NCBI RefSeq assembly: GCF_902498845.1
Contig: NZ_CABVLM010000014.1
Span: forward strand, 82,007-146,006
From: Pseudoalteromonas rhizosphaerae
GTDB taxonomy: Bacteria; Pseudomonadota; Gammaproteobacteria; Enterobacterales; Alteromonadaceae
DNA: 64,000 nt
Direction: 5' to 3'
Shown: positions 9,460 through 18,777 of the stretch, piece by piece
How the letters are laid out: each line of letters starts with the position of its first letter
Position numbering within the stretch: position 1 is the stretch's first letter
Made by a program: the position numbers and the translations under genes
The notes under the pieces: generated by a model
The model's input: the letters and a program-made list of their open reading frames with translations, nothing else
Told to the model about the DNA's origin: nothing
Database searches by the model: none

Positions 9460-10437
9460 TCACTTAACCGGTAATTCTATATCTTCAAACAGCTTATCTA
9501 CGTCATCTTGATTACGTAGTAAACTCGCTCGCTCAACCCGCTCTTTGGTCAAATGTGGTGCAAAACGCTCTATAAAGTCATACATATACGTACGTAAAAA
9601 GCTGCCTTTTCTAAAGCCAATTTTAGTGGTGCTGGCTTCAAATAAATGGCTGGCATCAATACACACTAAATCGGTATCTGCAATTTGATCAATCGCCATT
9701 GATGCTACAACACCCACACCTAGACCTAAGCGTACATAGGTTTTAATCACATCGGCGTCAGTTGCAGTAAATACAATGTGTGGTTCAAGTCCCTGCGCAT
9801 TAAATGCTTTATCAAGTTCTGAACGGCCAGTAAAACCAAATACATAAGTAATAAGTGGATACTGGGCAATATCGGCAACGGTCAGCGACTCTGCTTTTTT
9901 AGCTAGTGGATGGTCTTTTGCCACCACAATACTGCGATTCCAGTGATAGCAAGGTAACATCACTAAATCAGAGTATAAATGTAGTGCTTCAGTGGCAATT
10001 GCAAAATCAGCATCGCCTCGAGCAGCAGCATCAGAAATTTGCTGCGGCGTACCTTGGTGCATGTGCAATGACACCGCAGGGTACTTTTTCATAAATCCTT
10101 GGATCACACTTGGCAGTGCATACCGTGCTTGGGTATGTGTGGTGGCAATATTCAACTTACCTTGATCAGGTAATGTATGCTCATTTGCAACCGCCTTAAT
10201 ACCCTCTACTTTAGAAAGGATCTCACGGGAAATATTAATTATTTCAGTGCCCGCGCTGGTAACGTGGGTTAAGTGTTTTCCACTTCGCCCAAAAATCTGC
10301 ACGCCCAACTCATCTTCCAACATACGTACTTGCTTAGAAATACCTGGCTGTGAGGTAAACAAACTTTCAGCGGTTGCTGAAACATTAAGTTTATGATTTT
10401 GGACTTCGACGATGTATCTGAGTTGTTGTAATTTCAT
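9460..10437 (-). CDS. cysB: LysR-family transcriptional regulator CysB
   Basis: The 325-residue protein matches CysB, the activator of sulfate assimilation and cysteine synthesis genes that responds to N-acetylserine. The start MKLQQLRYIVEVQNHKLNV and the helix-turn-helix with FTSQPGISKQVRMLEDELG are characteristic. The effector domain has TTHTQARYALPSVI near 100 and the usual length. It ends at a shared terminator with sdaA. A 317-bp gap separates it from the divergent gene at 10755. Confidence 0.95.
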   Translation of the reverse strand: MKLQQLRYIVEVQNHKLNVSATAESLFTSQPGISKQVRMLEDELGVQIFGRSGKHLTHVTSAGTEIINISREILSKVEGIKAVANEHTLPDQGKLNIATTHTQARYALPSVIQGFMKKYPAVSLHMHQGTPQQISDAAARGDADFAIATEALHLYSDLVMLPCYHWNRSIVVAKDHPLAKKAESLTVADIAQYPLITYVFGFTGRSELDKAFNAQGLEPHIVFTATDADVIKTYVRLGLGVGVVASMAIDQIADTDLVCIDASHLFEASTTKIGFRKGSFLRTYMYDFIERFAPHLTKERVERASLLRNQDDVDKLFEDIELPVK

Positions 10438-10754
10438 GGCTGCATTTTTTAGTGTAGTTATACTGCTTATTTATAAATGCTACATCGCGTCAAGCCAAGT
10501 TTTTTCTGATTAACAATAGAAAAAGGCTGTCTGGAATCGTATTTATAAGGTTATCTGCTTAGGCTAGCATAATCCCTCGTCTTGAGGTAGCCATCTTTTG
10601 AGCTGACGCGCAAAATGAAAAAATATCATACGCAGATAGTAATAAATGATGAGAAAGTGAATTCTTTTTTACATAAGCCGCGCAAAACTATCCCGTTAGC
10701 ATATATTTAATGTAAGATTAAAATTATTAGCTTGTGAAATTTGAGACCTAAACC
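10438..10754. other. Intergenic region, divergent promoters expected
   Basis: This 317-bp gap lies between cysB (minus) and an uncharacterised plus-strand gene. It is AT-rich and must hold both promoters. I saw no open frame, repeat or clear operator. Confidence 0.5.
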
Positions 10755-11513
10755 ATGATCGTTTCTATTATTATTATGTTGATTGTTGCACTGATTGTCA
10801 TTGCCCTCTGGGTCAGTGCGGTACAACAGCATAAAGAGAAACAAGAAACAGAACGCCGTAAAGACTTAACCAAACAAAAAAAAATCATTGAAGAATCAGA
10901 AGATGTTCTAGTAAATAGCGCCAACATACCTATGTCAGAACATATTTTACGTATTCTGCAACGGCGTATTCATGATGCGTTAGCAGCAATGGTGCAGCTA
11001 TCTCCTAATTCAAAAGAGTTAAAGAATCGCTTAAAAGAAGCAAATGAACGTTTAGGGAACTCAATCGACACCGCTAACTCAGAAAACTTAGTGTTACCCG
11101 ATAACGACAAGCAATTAATAGCACTTATTCAAGGTATCAAGAAAGTACGTGCAGTGCTTCGCTCAGAGCATGGTAAAGGAAAAGTAGACAGCCAAATTTT
11201 TATTGCTGAAGACAAGCGCTTAGAAAAGCTCCAATTACGAATTAATATTGAAAGCCAGATTAAACGAGGTATCTCAGCGCGCTCTGCGAATATGGTCGGT
11301 TCTGCACGCCAATACTTTGAAAAAGCGTACGCAACTGTATCAGCAGTAGCTTATAGCGACGATTATATAACTACAAAACGCCAAGAACTCGAAGGTTATT
11401 TAGAAGCAATAAGCACCGACCTTAAAGCCTCCAATGCAACTGCACTGAAGAAAAAAGCAGAGCAAGAACAAGATGATTTAGACGTGCTTTTTGCACCAAA
11501 GAAAAAGTGGTAA
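10755..11513 (+). CDS. Uncharacterised membrane-anchored coiled-coil protein
   Basis: I do not recognise a characterised family. The 252-residue product starts with a single transmembrane helix (about residues 2-24, rich in I, V and L) followed by a long, highly charged Lys/Glu/Gln-rich region that is probably mostly helical. Such a design suggests an inner-membrane protein with a cytoplasmic helical domain. It ends in a basic tail (PKKKW), and the stop codon sits in the loop of the terminator hairpin. Neighbours (cysB, purine permease) give no hint of function. Confidence 0.75.
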   Translation: MIVSIIIMLIVALIVIALWVSAVQQHKEKQETERRKDLTKQKKIIEESEDVLVNSANIPMSEHILRILQRRIHDALAAMVQLSPNSKELKNRLKEANERLGNSIDTANSENLVLPDNDKQLIALIQGIKKVRAVLRSEHGKGKVDSQIFIAEDKRLEKLQLRINIESQIKRGISARSANMVGSARQYFEKAYATVSAVAYSDDYITTKRQELEGYLEAISTDLKASNATALKKKAEQEQDDLDVLFAPKKKW

Positions 11514-11527
11514 TCCACTTTTTCTTT
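11498..11527. terminator. Bidirectional terminator overlapping the stop codon at 11511
   Basis: Perfect 13-base arms AAAGAAAAAGTGG and CCACTTTTTCTTT flank a TAAT loop that contains the stop codon of the upstream gene. It can serve both convergent genes. Confidence 0.8.
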
Positions 11528-11535
11528 GTATTAAC

Positions 11536-12828
11536 TTAGGATAAAAACGCAAATTTTATCACAAACATCGCTGTCAATATCCACACACTGATGCTTACTT
11601 GTTCTCGTTTACCACACAATACTTTAACAGCTGTATAAGAAATAAAGCCCAGTGCAATGCCATGAGCAATGGAGAATGTTAGCGGCGTCATCAGTAATAC
11701 CACACTCACTGGAATGGCATCTGTCATATCATCCCAATTTACAAACTTGAGGTTTTGTAGCATTAGCACCGACACGTATAAAATAGCTCCCGCAGTTGCA
11801 TAAGCTGGCACCATTTTCGCCAAAGGTGCAAAAAACATCATCAATAAAAAGCACATTCCTACAACCACAGCTGTAAGTCCTGTTCTGCCACCCACAGACA
11901 CCCCTGCAACTGACTCTATATATGAGGTTGTGGTCGAAGTGCCCAATACTGAACCAGCAATGGTTGCGGCACTATCAGCACTTAATGCTCGTCCTAAACG
12001 TGGCATATTACCTTTTTCGTCCGCTAAGCCTGCTTTTTGAGTTACCGCAACTAAAGTGCCTGATGTATCAAATAAATCAACGAACAACAATGCAAAAATG
12101 ACGCTAAGCATTGACAACTCAAACGCCGCTGAAAAATCAAGTTGCATAAAAGTAGGCGCAATTGAAGGAGGCATAGATATCACGCCTTGATACTCTACCA
12201 AACCCAGACTTAGCGCGATCACAGTTACTAATAAAATGCTGATCAAAACACCACTTTTAAAATCACGATAAAGTAGCGCTGCAATAACAAAAAAGCTAAG
12301 AATGGCCAACAATGGACCGGCAGCCGTAATATCACCTAGTTGCACTAATGTTGCAGGGCTAGCCACAATGATCCCGGCATTTTTAAGCGCAATTAACGCT
12401 AAGAACGCTCCAATTCCTGTTGCAATGGCTTGCTTTAACACCAATGGAATAGCATTAATTATCCACTCCCTGACTTTGAACAAACTCAGGAACAAGAAAA
12501 TACAGCCCGACATAAACACAGCCCCTAATGCTGCTTGCCAGGTATAGCCCATGCCTAACACAACACCATAAGTAAAGAAGGCATTAAGCCCCATACCAGG
12601 AGCCAAAGCTAACGGATAATTTGCCCAAAAGCCCATGATAAAACAGCCAATAGCCGCAGCAATACAAGTTGCCACAAACGCAGCACCTTGATCCATACCA
12701 GCTTCAGCCAACATAGCAGGGTTGACAAACACAATATAAACCATAGTAATAAAGGTAGTGAGACCAGCAATACATTCGCGGCGCACAGTCGAGTTGTGGT
12801 CGCTAATTTTAAATAACGCGTCGAGCAT
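11536..12828 (-). CDS. NCS2-family (AzgA-type) purine permease
   Basis: The 430-residue protein is a polytopic inner-membrane transporter of the AzgA subgroup, which takes up adenine, guanine or hypoxanthine with protons. The N-terminus has RECIAGLTTFITMVYIVFVN and then the binding-site segment LALAPGMGLNAFF near 73. A second conserved segment is FVDLFDTSGTLVAV near 250, followed by GTSTTTSYIESVAGV near 295. These features separate it from uracil and xanthine NCS2 permeases. The exact purine cannot be assigned by eye. It is a one-gene unit that is convergent with the upstream plus-strand gene. Confidence 0.9.
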   Translation of the reverse strand: MLDALFKISDHNSTVRRECIAGLTTFITMVYIVFVNPAMLAEAGMDQGAAFVATCIAAAIGCFIMGFWANYPLALAPGMGLNAFFTYGVVLGMGYTWQAALGAVFMSGCIFLFLSLFKVREWIINAIPLVLKQAIATGIGAFLALIALKNAGIIVASPATLVQLGDITAAGPLLAILSFFVIAALLYRDFKSGVLISILLVTVIALSLGLVEYQGVISMPPSIAPTFMQLDFSAAFELSMLSVIFALLFVDLFDTSGTLVAVTQKAGLADEKGNMPRLGRALSADSAATIAGSVLGTSTTTSYIESVAGVSVGGRTGLTAVVVGMCFLLMMFFAPLAKMVPAYATAGAILYVSVLMLQNLKFVNWDDMTDAIPVSVVLLMTPLTFSIAHGIALGFISYTAVKVLCGKREQVSISVWILTAMFVIKFAFLS

Positions 12829-12943
12829 AAGTGAGTTTCATTTTAGATGACAATAATTGCGTGATTTTATCATATATTTCAAGAATAACAGGACAATTAA
12901 CCTGATATTAGACTAAACTGAGCAGGTAAATGACAACAATAAT

Positions 12944-13411
12944 ATGTGTGGCACTATGACAGATACCTCGCCAATTGGCTTAGATTTAGAACAACAGTTA
13001 GAAAACGTATTATCGTTTATCACCCAACCGAGCAAAGCCCCACACAGTGCGGTTAAAGCTGATACTCCTGATAACACTGTTAATAAAGCCCTGTATTATT
13101 TAAAAAATGATCAACCTCCTCTCGCAGCTAAATGGATGCGCTTAGCTGCAATGTCAGGTAATCAGCGAGCCCAATTTTATCTCGGATTATTTTTTATCAA
13201 AGGCCAAGGCGTACCTACTAGTGTTTTTCATGGCGCGGTATGGCTAAGTTTAGCCAGTAGCCAAGGCTATGAGCCTGCAGCAACTGCCTTAACTGATTTA
13301 CGTAAACATCTAACCACCCGCCGCTTTAAAGATGCCCAGTGTTATGCAGCAACACTGTATGAGCAAATACACCAACAGCAGTTTGCTCACCTGATCCCCA
13401 ACTCACCTTGA
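12944..13411 (+). CDS. Small SEL1-repeat-like protein
   Basis: The 155-residue soluble protein contains about two SEL1/TPR-like helical repeats between residues 50 and 115. The pattern is AAKWMRLAAMSGNQRAQFYL, then GxGVP and AVWLSLASSQGYEPA. Such repeats mediate protein contacts. There is no signal peptide. The start may be ATG at 12944 or 12956. No partner can be inferred from neighbours. Confidence 0.75.
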   Translation: MCGTMTDTSPIGLDLEQQLENVLSFITQPSKAPHSAVKADTPDNTVNKALYYLKNDQPPLAAKWMRLAAMSGNQRAQFYLGLFFIKGQGVPTSVFHGAVWLSLASSQGYEPAATALTDLRKHLTTRRFKDAQCYAATLYEQIHQQQFAHLIPNSP

Positions 13412-13581
13412 AAAGGGACTAATCTACCCTTTTCATTAAAATCAATTGCCACCTCAATGTAACTAAGTAATATATTGTTTTATAAAATATTATTTTAGTT
13501 TATGCACATTTCCAAAGCTGATGGTATCAAATAAATATAAAAATCGTTCAAAAAGATAGCAAAAAACACTTGCACACAAAC

Positions 13582-13623
13582 ACTGTATAAACTACTGTAT
13601 ATGAGTACTGTATAAACAACCAG
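13582..13623 (+). promoter_or_regulatory. LexA-type SOS operator region of sulA
   Basis: A full CTG-N10-CAG box (CTGTATAAACAACCAG) lies at 13608-13623, directly before the start of the SulA-like gene. It is preceded by two more ACTGTATA half-sites at 13582 and 13594, spaced 12 and 13 bp. The LexA consensus in gammaproteobacteria is CTGTATATATATACAG, so the location and sequence fit SOS control. Confidence 0.75.
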
Positions 13624-13626
13624 TGA

Positions 13627-14070
13627 GTGAAACTTATGTTACAGCCAATTACCGTCAGAACAGTTAAAAGCTATCAACAAGATAATTTAAGCGCATCAGT
13701 AAATTTGATTCAGATAGAAGATGAGATCTCTGCAACTTTTGAACTTCTAAAGGTGTTACACCATTACAATAATAAAAACGCATGGACGTTACTGATTGCA
13801 CCGGATCACGTACCAAGTAAAGCTTTACTCGATTCATGTTCTATTGATACCAGTAAACTATTAGTGATCAGGCAAAAGCATCTGGTTAATTTAGAGTATG
13901 TACTAAATTCTGCACTACATAACGGTAACTTTGCAGCGGTGATCACCTGGACAGACATTGTGAGAGACAATCAAATAGCTAACCTGTCATTAAAGTTAGA
14001 TCAAGCCAGTGCAAAACTATACTGTTTTACTAAAACCCAACAAGCTACAGAGATAGCATTAGCACAATAA
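13627..14070 (+). CDS. sulA: SulA-like SOS cell division inhibitor
   Basis: The 147-residue product resembles SulA, which binds FtsZ and blocks division during DNA damage. The pattern in the middle follows SulA: AWTLLIAPDHVPSKALL near residues 53-69, then a pair of short strands, then LNSALHNGNFAAVITW near 112-127, where E. coli SulA has a comparable RTGNYSVVIGW segment. The sequence is divergent, so the call depends partly on the LexA-like box just upstream. The start may be GTG at 13627 or, more likely, ATG at 13636. Confidence 0.75.
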   Translation: MKLMLQPITVRTVKSYQQDNLSASVNLIQIEDEISATFELLKVLHHYNNKNAWTLLIAPDHVPSKALLDSCSIDTSKLLVIRQKHLVNLEYVLNSALHNGNFAAVITWTDIVRDNQIANLSLKLDQASAKLYCFTKTQQATEIALAQ

Positions 14071-14110
14071 GCTGTTAAAATGCCGTTTTTTAATAAAGCG
14101 TATTTTAATT

Positions 14111-14590
14111 ATGACCTCACTCACTGACAGTCTTTGCTTATGTGGCAGCGAACAAAGCTATAGCGATTGCTGTGAAAAATTGCATTTAGGCAATATACAA
14201 GCAACAAGCCCAGAGCAACTAATGCGCTCTCGCTTTGTTGCTTATGCCTTAAAAAATGCTAAGTATATTTACCAAACTTATGCACAAGAAAAACAAGCAG
14301 CAAACCCACTCAGAGAAATTGCCGATTTTGCTAATAGTTGCCGCTTTATAAAATTAGCCGTGATCAGTGCAGATCAGCAAGAGTACACTGGTTGTGTTGA
14401 ATTTTGTGTTAGCTATTTTTATCAAAACTTGTTTTGCCAACTGCATGAAAAATCAAGCTTCATAAAAGAAGATGGCCAGTGGCGTTATCTCGATGGTGAG
14501 ATCTTCCCTGTTGCAGATATAAAAATTAGCCGCAATGATGAATGCCCGTGTGGTAGTGGTAAAAAATATAAAAAATGCCACAGCGTGTAA
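14111..14590 (+). CDS. ychJ: YchJ-family (UPF0225) SEC-C motif protein
   Basis: The 159-residue protein has two zinc-type SEC-C clusters: CLCGSEQSYSDCC at residues 9-21 and ECPCGSGKKYKKCH at the C-terminus. Between them is the YchJ central domain with PEQLMRSRFVAYALKN near 35. The function of YchJ is not established; SEC-C motifs resemble the zinc tail of SecA. The 40-bp distance from sulA allows either a joint or a separate transcript. Confidence 0.9.
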   Translation: MTSLTDSLCLCGSEQSYSDCCEKLHLGNIQATSPEQLMRSRFVAYALKNAKYIYQTYAQEKQAANPLREIADFANSCRFIKLAVISADQQEYTGCVEFCVSYFYQNLFCQLHEKSSFIKEDGQWRYLDGEIFPVADIKISRNDECPCGSGKKYKKCHSV

Positions 14591-15466
14591 CACTTTCTTA
14601 GAGTATAGTTTTTACCGTAAGTATTTATAAATAATCATAAATTCAAAAAACTCGCAAGCCAACGTGGTCTGTCTAAGTGCGATTAACTCTTTGTTGCTTA
14701 ACCTAAATTTTGGTTCATGTGTTTTCTAACGCATTGATTTAAAGCACTAATATTACTTTTACTCTCCAGCCAAAATTTTCAGGGAAAATAAGGCGAATTT
14801 ACGCGTCAATAGCATGCCTATTACAAATAAATTCAACGCAGTTAACATTGAAAAATAGCCGCTGGAGATAGATTTATTATCCGAAGCTCAGATTACTTCC
14901 GCCAGTAGAATAACGCGGTAGCAGTAGCGAGCCCACTAGGTTAAAAACCTCTTGTCACGATTAAATCACTCCTAGATTAAACAAATTTTAATTCTGAAAG
15001 GTCAACATACTCTAGTACTTCACAACAACACCTATAAACAACTAACTCATCCATAAAACATATCTATACTGCGTTAGAACCAGCCCCGTAGCATGCTAAT
15101 ATCTAGTCATATCAAAAAACAATAAAGGAACAAATGTTAACTAAATTTCAAGTGTCAAAAAAACACTATAATAAAAACTAGAAAATAAATCGTTATTATT
15201 TTTATATTTTTTAAAATAATTAAAACAAAACCTAACCCATTAATTTTAATTAAATATATTTATTTAAAACGCATAAAAACAAAACTAAATGATGAAATTA
15301 AAACTAATCAATCAGTAATTAGCATTGCAGAAAGTCATTTTTAGCGCAATAATGCCACCGGTAGCACTGCAGTGCAAGCATAAACAGGACTTGATTGTGT
15401 TAACATTTTTAACAATTAATTTATTTGATTGTTTTGATCTGAACATACAGTAATTAGGAACAACCA
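14591..15466. other. Long AT-rich intergenic region before pectate lyase
   Basis: This 876-bp stretch has no open frame that I could support on either strand. It is strongly AT-rich, particularly 15140-15330. It must contain the pectate lyase promoter near its right end. I could not recognise an RNA gene or a specific operator. Confidence 0.4.
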
Positions 15467-17437
15467 ATGAATAAACGTACGTTATTTAAATATTCTTTGC
15501 ATGCTTTGGCCATAACAACTGCTATATATGGAAACAGTGCACTTGCTAATGCGTCAGGCTTTGCCGCAACGAATGGTGGTACAACAGGTGGTGCTGGTGG
15601 CGATGTTGTTTATGCAACAACTGGAACCCAAATTCATCAGGCTTTATGTAACCGAGCATCAAGTGACACACCAATTATCATCCACGTTGAAGGCACCATA
15701 AATCATGGCAACACCAGTAAAGTATCTGGAGATAGTTGCAATACTGGGCCAGATCTAATTGAACTAAAAGAAATTAGTAATGTTTCTATTATCGGTGTTG
15801 GTAGCGGTGCTCTTTTTGACCAATTAGGCATCCATATTCGTTCATCTTCAAATATCATTATTCAAAATGTTCACGTTAGAAACGTCAAAAAATCTGGCTC
15901 CCCCACCTCCAACGGCGGTGATGCAATTGGCATGGAGTCAAACGTCAGAAATATTTGGGTCGATCACGTTACACTTGAGGCCAGTGGTGGCGAAAGTTCA
16001 GGATATGATGCTTTGTTCGATATGAAGAGTAATACCAAATACGTGACATTATCTTACAGTATTTTGCGCAACTCTGGACGCGGTGGTCTCGTTGGCTCAA
16101 GTGATAGTGACGATACTAACGGCCCTGTTACTTTTCATCACAATTACTATGAAAATATTAATTCTCGCACGCCTTTACTAAGACACGCGACAGCGCATGC
16201 TTACAACAACTACTACTATGGACTCGTGTCATCGGGCATGAATCCACGAATTGGCGGTAAAATGCGCGCCGAAAACAACTACTTTAAAAATTCCAAAGAT
16301 CCACTCGGCACTTTTTATACAAATGACATGGGTTACTGGCAAGTCAGCGGCAACATTTGGGATAATATCGATTGGTCTGAACAAGAAAACAAGCTTCACC
16401 CAGCAGGCCCTAATCCAACCTCAACCACAACAATCAACATCCCTTATAACTATCAACTTGATAATGCACAGTGTATACCCAACATCATTGCAGCAACGGC
16501 TGGCGCGAACAAAGGCTTACAAACATCAAATGGTCAATGTGGAACAACCACACCCACCGATCCAACACCGGATCCAGATCCAACACCTGAGCCAACACCA
16601 GCAGGGGAAAATCTAGCTATTAGTGCCGGTGTTGATGGCAGTTCTAAAGCCAGTGGCTCGAGTTATGGCAATGTGAATGACGGCGATATGTCAACTTACT
16701 GGTCACCGTCAGCTACCACAGGCACGATCAATATTAAAAACCTTAACACCACCATTAATGCAGTTAAAATAATTGAAACCCCAGCCAGTAAAGGAAGCAT
16801 TACAGCTTGGTCTTTAGTGAACTACGATACAGGTGTAACACTTACGAACGGTGGTGCTGTGCCAAATGTAATCACTTTTTCTAACACTAACTTATCCAAA
16901 GTAAGTTTTGTGATTCATTCCGCCAATGGCGTAGCGCAAATTGCAGAGTTTGAAGTCTACAATGGTTATACCGACAGCAATAATGACAACCCAACCAATA
17001 CACAAGTCAATGGTACTTACCGCATTACCCCAAAACACAGTGGTGCATCATTAGATATTGCTAACTGTCAAAGTGAAGATGGGGCAAATGTTAGGCAGTG
17101 GTCTTGGCTTAATAATGATTGCCAAAAATTTAATATTTCAACAGTCGATGGGGTGTGGCATCGTATTTCACCAGTCAATGCTCCTTCTAAAGGGTTAGAG
17201 GTCTATACGCATTCAACCACAGCGGGTGAAAATATCAATATCTGGACATACACAGGGAGCTATAACCAGCAGTTTCGTTTGCAAAGTGCCGGCTCTGGTA
17301 AGTGGCGTATCATCAACCGAAATAGTGAGTTGTGCTTAGACGTCGCAGACAGCAAAACTGCCGATGATGCTAATATTCTGCAATGGACATGTACCGCAGG
17401 AGCAGAAAATCAAATGTTTGAGTTAACCAGACAATAA
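15467..17437 (+). CDS. Secreted pectate lyase (PL1) with discoidin-like and ricin-type lectin domains
   Basis: The 656-residue product has a signal peptide ending near residue 29 (NSALANAS). The PL1 right-handed beta-helix spans about 30-355. It shows IWVDHVTLE (the conserved WVDH near 165), the calcium-site region YDALFDMK, VTFHHNYYENINSRTPLLRH near 222, and the proline-arginine element MNPRIGGKMRAENNYF near 258. A Thr/Pro/Asp linker (about 360-385) leads to a discoidin or F5/8-like domain (about 388-505). A C-terminal ricin-type beta-trefoil follows, with QW-type motifs such as LDVADSKTADDANILQW. The enzyme should cleave de-esterified pectin by beta-elimination outside the cell, with the two C-terminal modules binding carbohydrate. 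No other pectin genes are adjacent. Confidence 0.92.
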   Translation: MNKRTLFKYSLHALAITTAIYGNSALANASGFAATNGGTTGGAGGDVVYATTGTQIHQALCNRASSDTPIIIHVEGTINHGNTSKVSGDSCNTGPDLIELKEISNVSIIGVGSGALFDQLGIHIRSSSNIIIQNVHVRNVKKSGSPTSNGGDAIGMESNVRNIWVDHVTLEASGGESSGYDALFDMKSNTKYVTLSYSILRNSGRGGLVGSSDSDDTNGPVTFHHNYYENINSRTPLLRHATAHAYNNYYYGLVSSGMNPRIGGKMRAENNYFKNSKDPLGTFYTNDMGYWQVSGNIWDNIDWSEQENKLHPAGPNPTSTTTINIPYNYQLDNAQCIPNIIAATAGANKGLQTSNGQCGTTTPTDPTPDPDPTPEPTPAGENLAISAGVDGSSKASGSSYGNVNDGDMSTYWSPSATTGTINIKNLNTTINAVKIIETPASKGSITAWSLVNYDTGVTLTNGGAVPNVITFSNTNLSKVSFVIHSANGVAQIAEFEVYNGYTDSNNDNPTNTQVNGTYRITPKHSGASLDIANCQSEDGANVRQWSWLNNDCQKFNISTVDGVWHRISPVNAPSKGLEVYTHSTTAGENINIWTYTGSYNQQFRLQSAGSGKWRIINRNSELCLDVADSKTADDANILQWTCTAGAENQMFELTRQ

Positions 17438-17452
17438 CTAACATTTACTGTG

Positions 17453-17472
17453 AAGGGCTTTGCTAAGCCCTT
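17453..17472. terminator. Terminator between pectate lyase and ygjV-like gene
   Basis: AAGGGCTT and AAGCCCTT pair around a TGCT loop, 15 bp past the lyase stop and 6 bp from the convergent gene. Confidence 0.7.
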
Positions 17473-17477
17473 TATTA

Positions 17478-17999
17478 TCAACCGTGTTCAGTCAGCGCCT
17501 CACGAGTAAAGCGTTGTTTATGTAGTCTATAAATAGTCGATAAATTAATAACAATAACAGTCGCTTCCAATAACACGCCGCCAATAGAGCCAACAATTAT
17601 ATTATTTGCCAACCATAAGCACGATCCTGCAAACAGCAAAACACGCATTTTGATGCCCGTTAAGCAAAATAGTGCAAAACAACCCAAACAGGCGGCAACA
17701 ATCGCAAGGTAATCCGTCCATTGCTGGGCTGTTAGATAACCGATAACCACGGTTAAAATAATAAAAATGGCTGCTATCCACACCGATTTCACCCGCATTG
17801 ATACGGCTGTACGCCCCGCTGAAAATAAACAGCACAATGATGAAGTGATAGCATTGAGTAAATAAAAGTGCAGTGCATGATTTAGATTCATCACCACCAT
17901 CATTATTTTTAAACGACGATCATCCTTTTGAAAAAAGCACACTAATGCTAAAACAAAGCTGAGTAAACCAAACCCTTGGGCAATCCAACTATCAACCAC
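17478..17999 (-). CDS. ygjV: YgjV-family inner membrane protein
   Basis: The 173-residue protein has about five or six hydrophobic helices and the YgjV pattern: an N-terminal helix, QKDDRRLK near 24, then LNHALHFYLL near 38 and the arginine-containing turn SAGRTAVS near 60. The family is widespread and has no known function. It is convergent with the pectate lyase and separated from the next minus-strand gene by about 75 bp. Confidence 0.8.
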   Translation of the reverse strand: MVDSWIAQGFGLLSFVLALVCFFQKDDRRLKIMMVVMNLNHALHFYLLNAITSSLCCLFSAGRTAVSMRVKSVWIAAIFIILTVVIGYLTAQQWTDYLAIVAACLGCFALFCLTGIKMRVLLFAGSCLWLANNIIVGSIGGVLLEATVIVINLSTIYRLHKQRFTREALTEHG

Positions 18000-18073
18000 C
18001 AGCCCTACACCTCACTAAAATAAATATCTCAACCGCTATTGTGGTTAATATACAATCAAATATCTACACGCTA

Positions 18074-18292
18074 TTACAGATTATTTTCAATCATGGTTTT
18101 AATGATCCGCGCTTTAACAAAGTGATCTAATTGGTGGGTTTGTATCCACCATGTCGCAGCTTCCATAAGTAATTCTGGATCATCATTTTTGTTGGCAAAA
18201 AAAGCATAAAACGACAGCCCAACATTATCTCCCTTCGCCGCTATTTTTTTGTCGCAAACTTGAATGATCTTAGTCCTTAATTCGTCGCGCAT
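18074..18292 (-). CDS. Small conserved-looking protein of unknown function
   Basis: The 72-residue, soluble product contains NVGLSFYAFFANKNDDPELL and a Trp-rich stretch EAATWWIQTH. It may belong to the DUF6500 group, but I am recalling this without a search. It lies 7 bp downstream of the acetyltransferase gene on the same strand, so the two are probably co-transcribed. Confidence 0.65.
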   Translation of the reverse strand: MRDELRTKIIQVCDKKIAAKGDNVGLSFYAFFANKNDDPELLMEAATWWIQTHQLDHFVKARIIKTMIENNL

Positions 18293-18299
18293 TACGGCG

Positions 18300-18740
18300 T
18301 TACCTCACTTCACTTTTTAAACTGCATTGCATTTCAATAAGTTGGTGTTCGCCAACTATTTCAACATCTTTAATATATTTAAAACCATAACTTTCGTAAT
18401 AGCCTTGCAAATAGGCATGTGCATGAATTTCAATGATCTCAAGGCCAATTTTACCAGCATGTGATAACAAGGCATTAATAACCAATTTAGCAATGCCGGA
18501 TCCTCGGTATGGCTTTAACACTGCAATCCTTGCCATAACGCCACACCGTGGGTTACGTTTCACTAACCGCGCAGTAGCGACTAAAGCACCGCCATCTGTT
18601 ACCACCACATGCACAGCTCGTTCGTCGAAACCGTCTAAATCTAACTGCTTAGGAATACTTTGTTCGATCACAAATACCTGGTGGCGAATAGCATGCGCTT
18701 GCGCAATCAGTTCAGGGCTAGTGCCTAGCGTAACATCCAT
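18300..18740 (-). CDS. GNAT-family N-acetyltransferase
   Basis: The 146-residue protein has the GNAT fold: the N-terminal AIRHQVFVIEQSIP near 18-31 as in ElaA-like members, strand 4 MARIAVLKPYRGSGIAKLVI near 70-89 containing the acetyl-CoA loop RGSGIAK, and the C-terminal YYESYGFKYI near 113. It transfers acetyl from acetyl-CoA to an amine; the acceptor is unknown. It is followed closely by the small gene at 18074. Confidence 0.88.
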   Translation of the reverse strand: MDVTLGTSPELIAQAHAIRHQVFVIEQSIPKQLDLDGFDERAVHVVVTDGGALVATARLVKRNPRCGVMARIAVLKPYRGSGIAKLVINALLSHAGKIGLEIIEIHAHAYLQGYYESYGFKYIKDVEIVGEHQLIEMQCSLKSEVR

Positions 18741-18777
18741 TTATTGTGACCTCTTAAACATAATCAACGAGCTAATT

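Noticed and set aside
13582..13623. The three ACTGTATA repeats as a CRISPR-like or iteron array
   Set aside because: The units are too short and sit in the expected SOS promoter position.
14591..15466. Search for RNA gene or riboswitch before the pectate lyase
   Set aside because: No conserved fold or tRNA-like arms could be recognised; the region is simply AT-rich.
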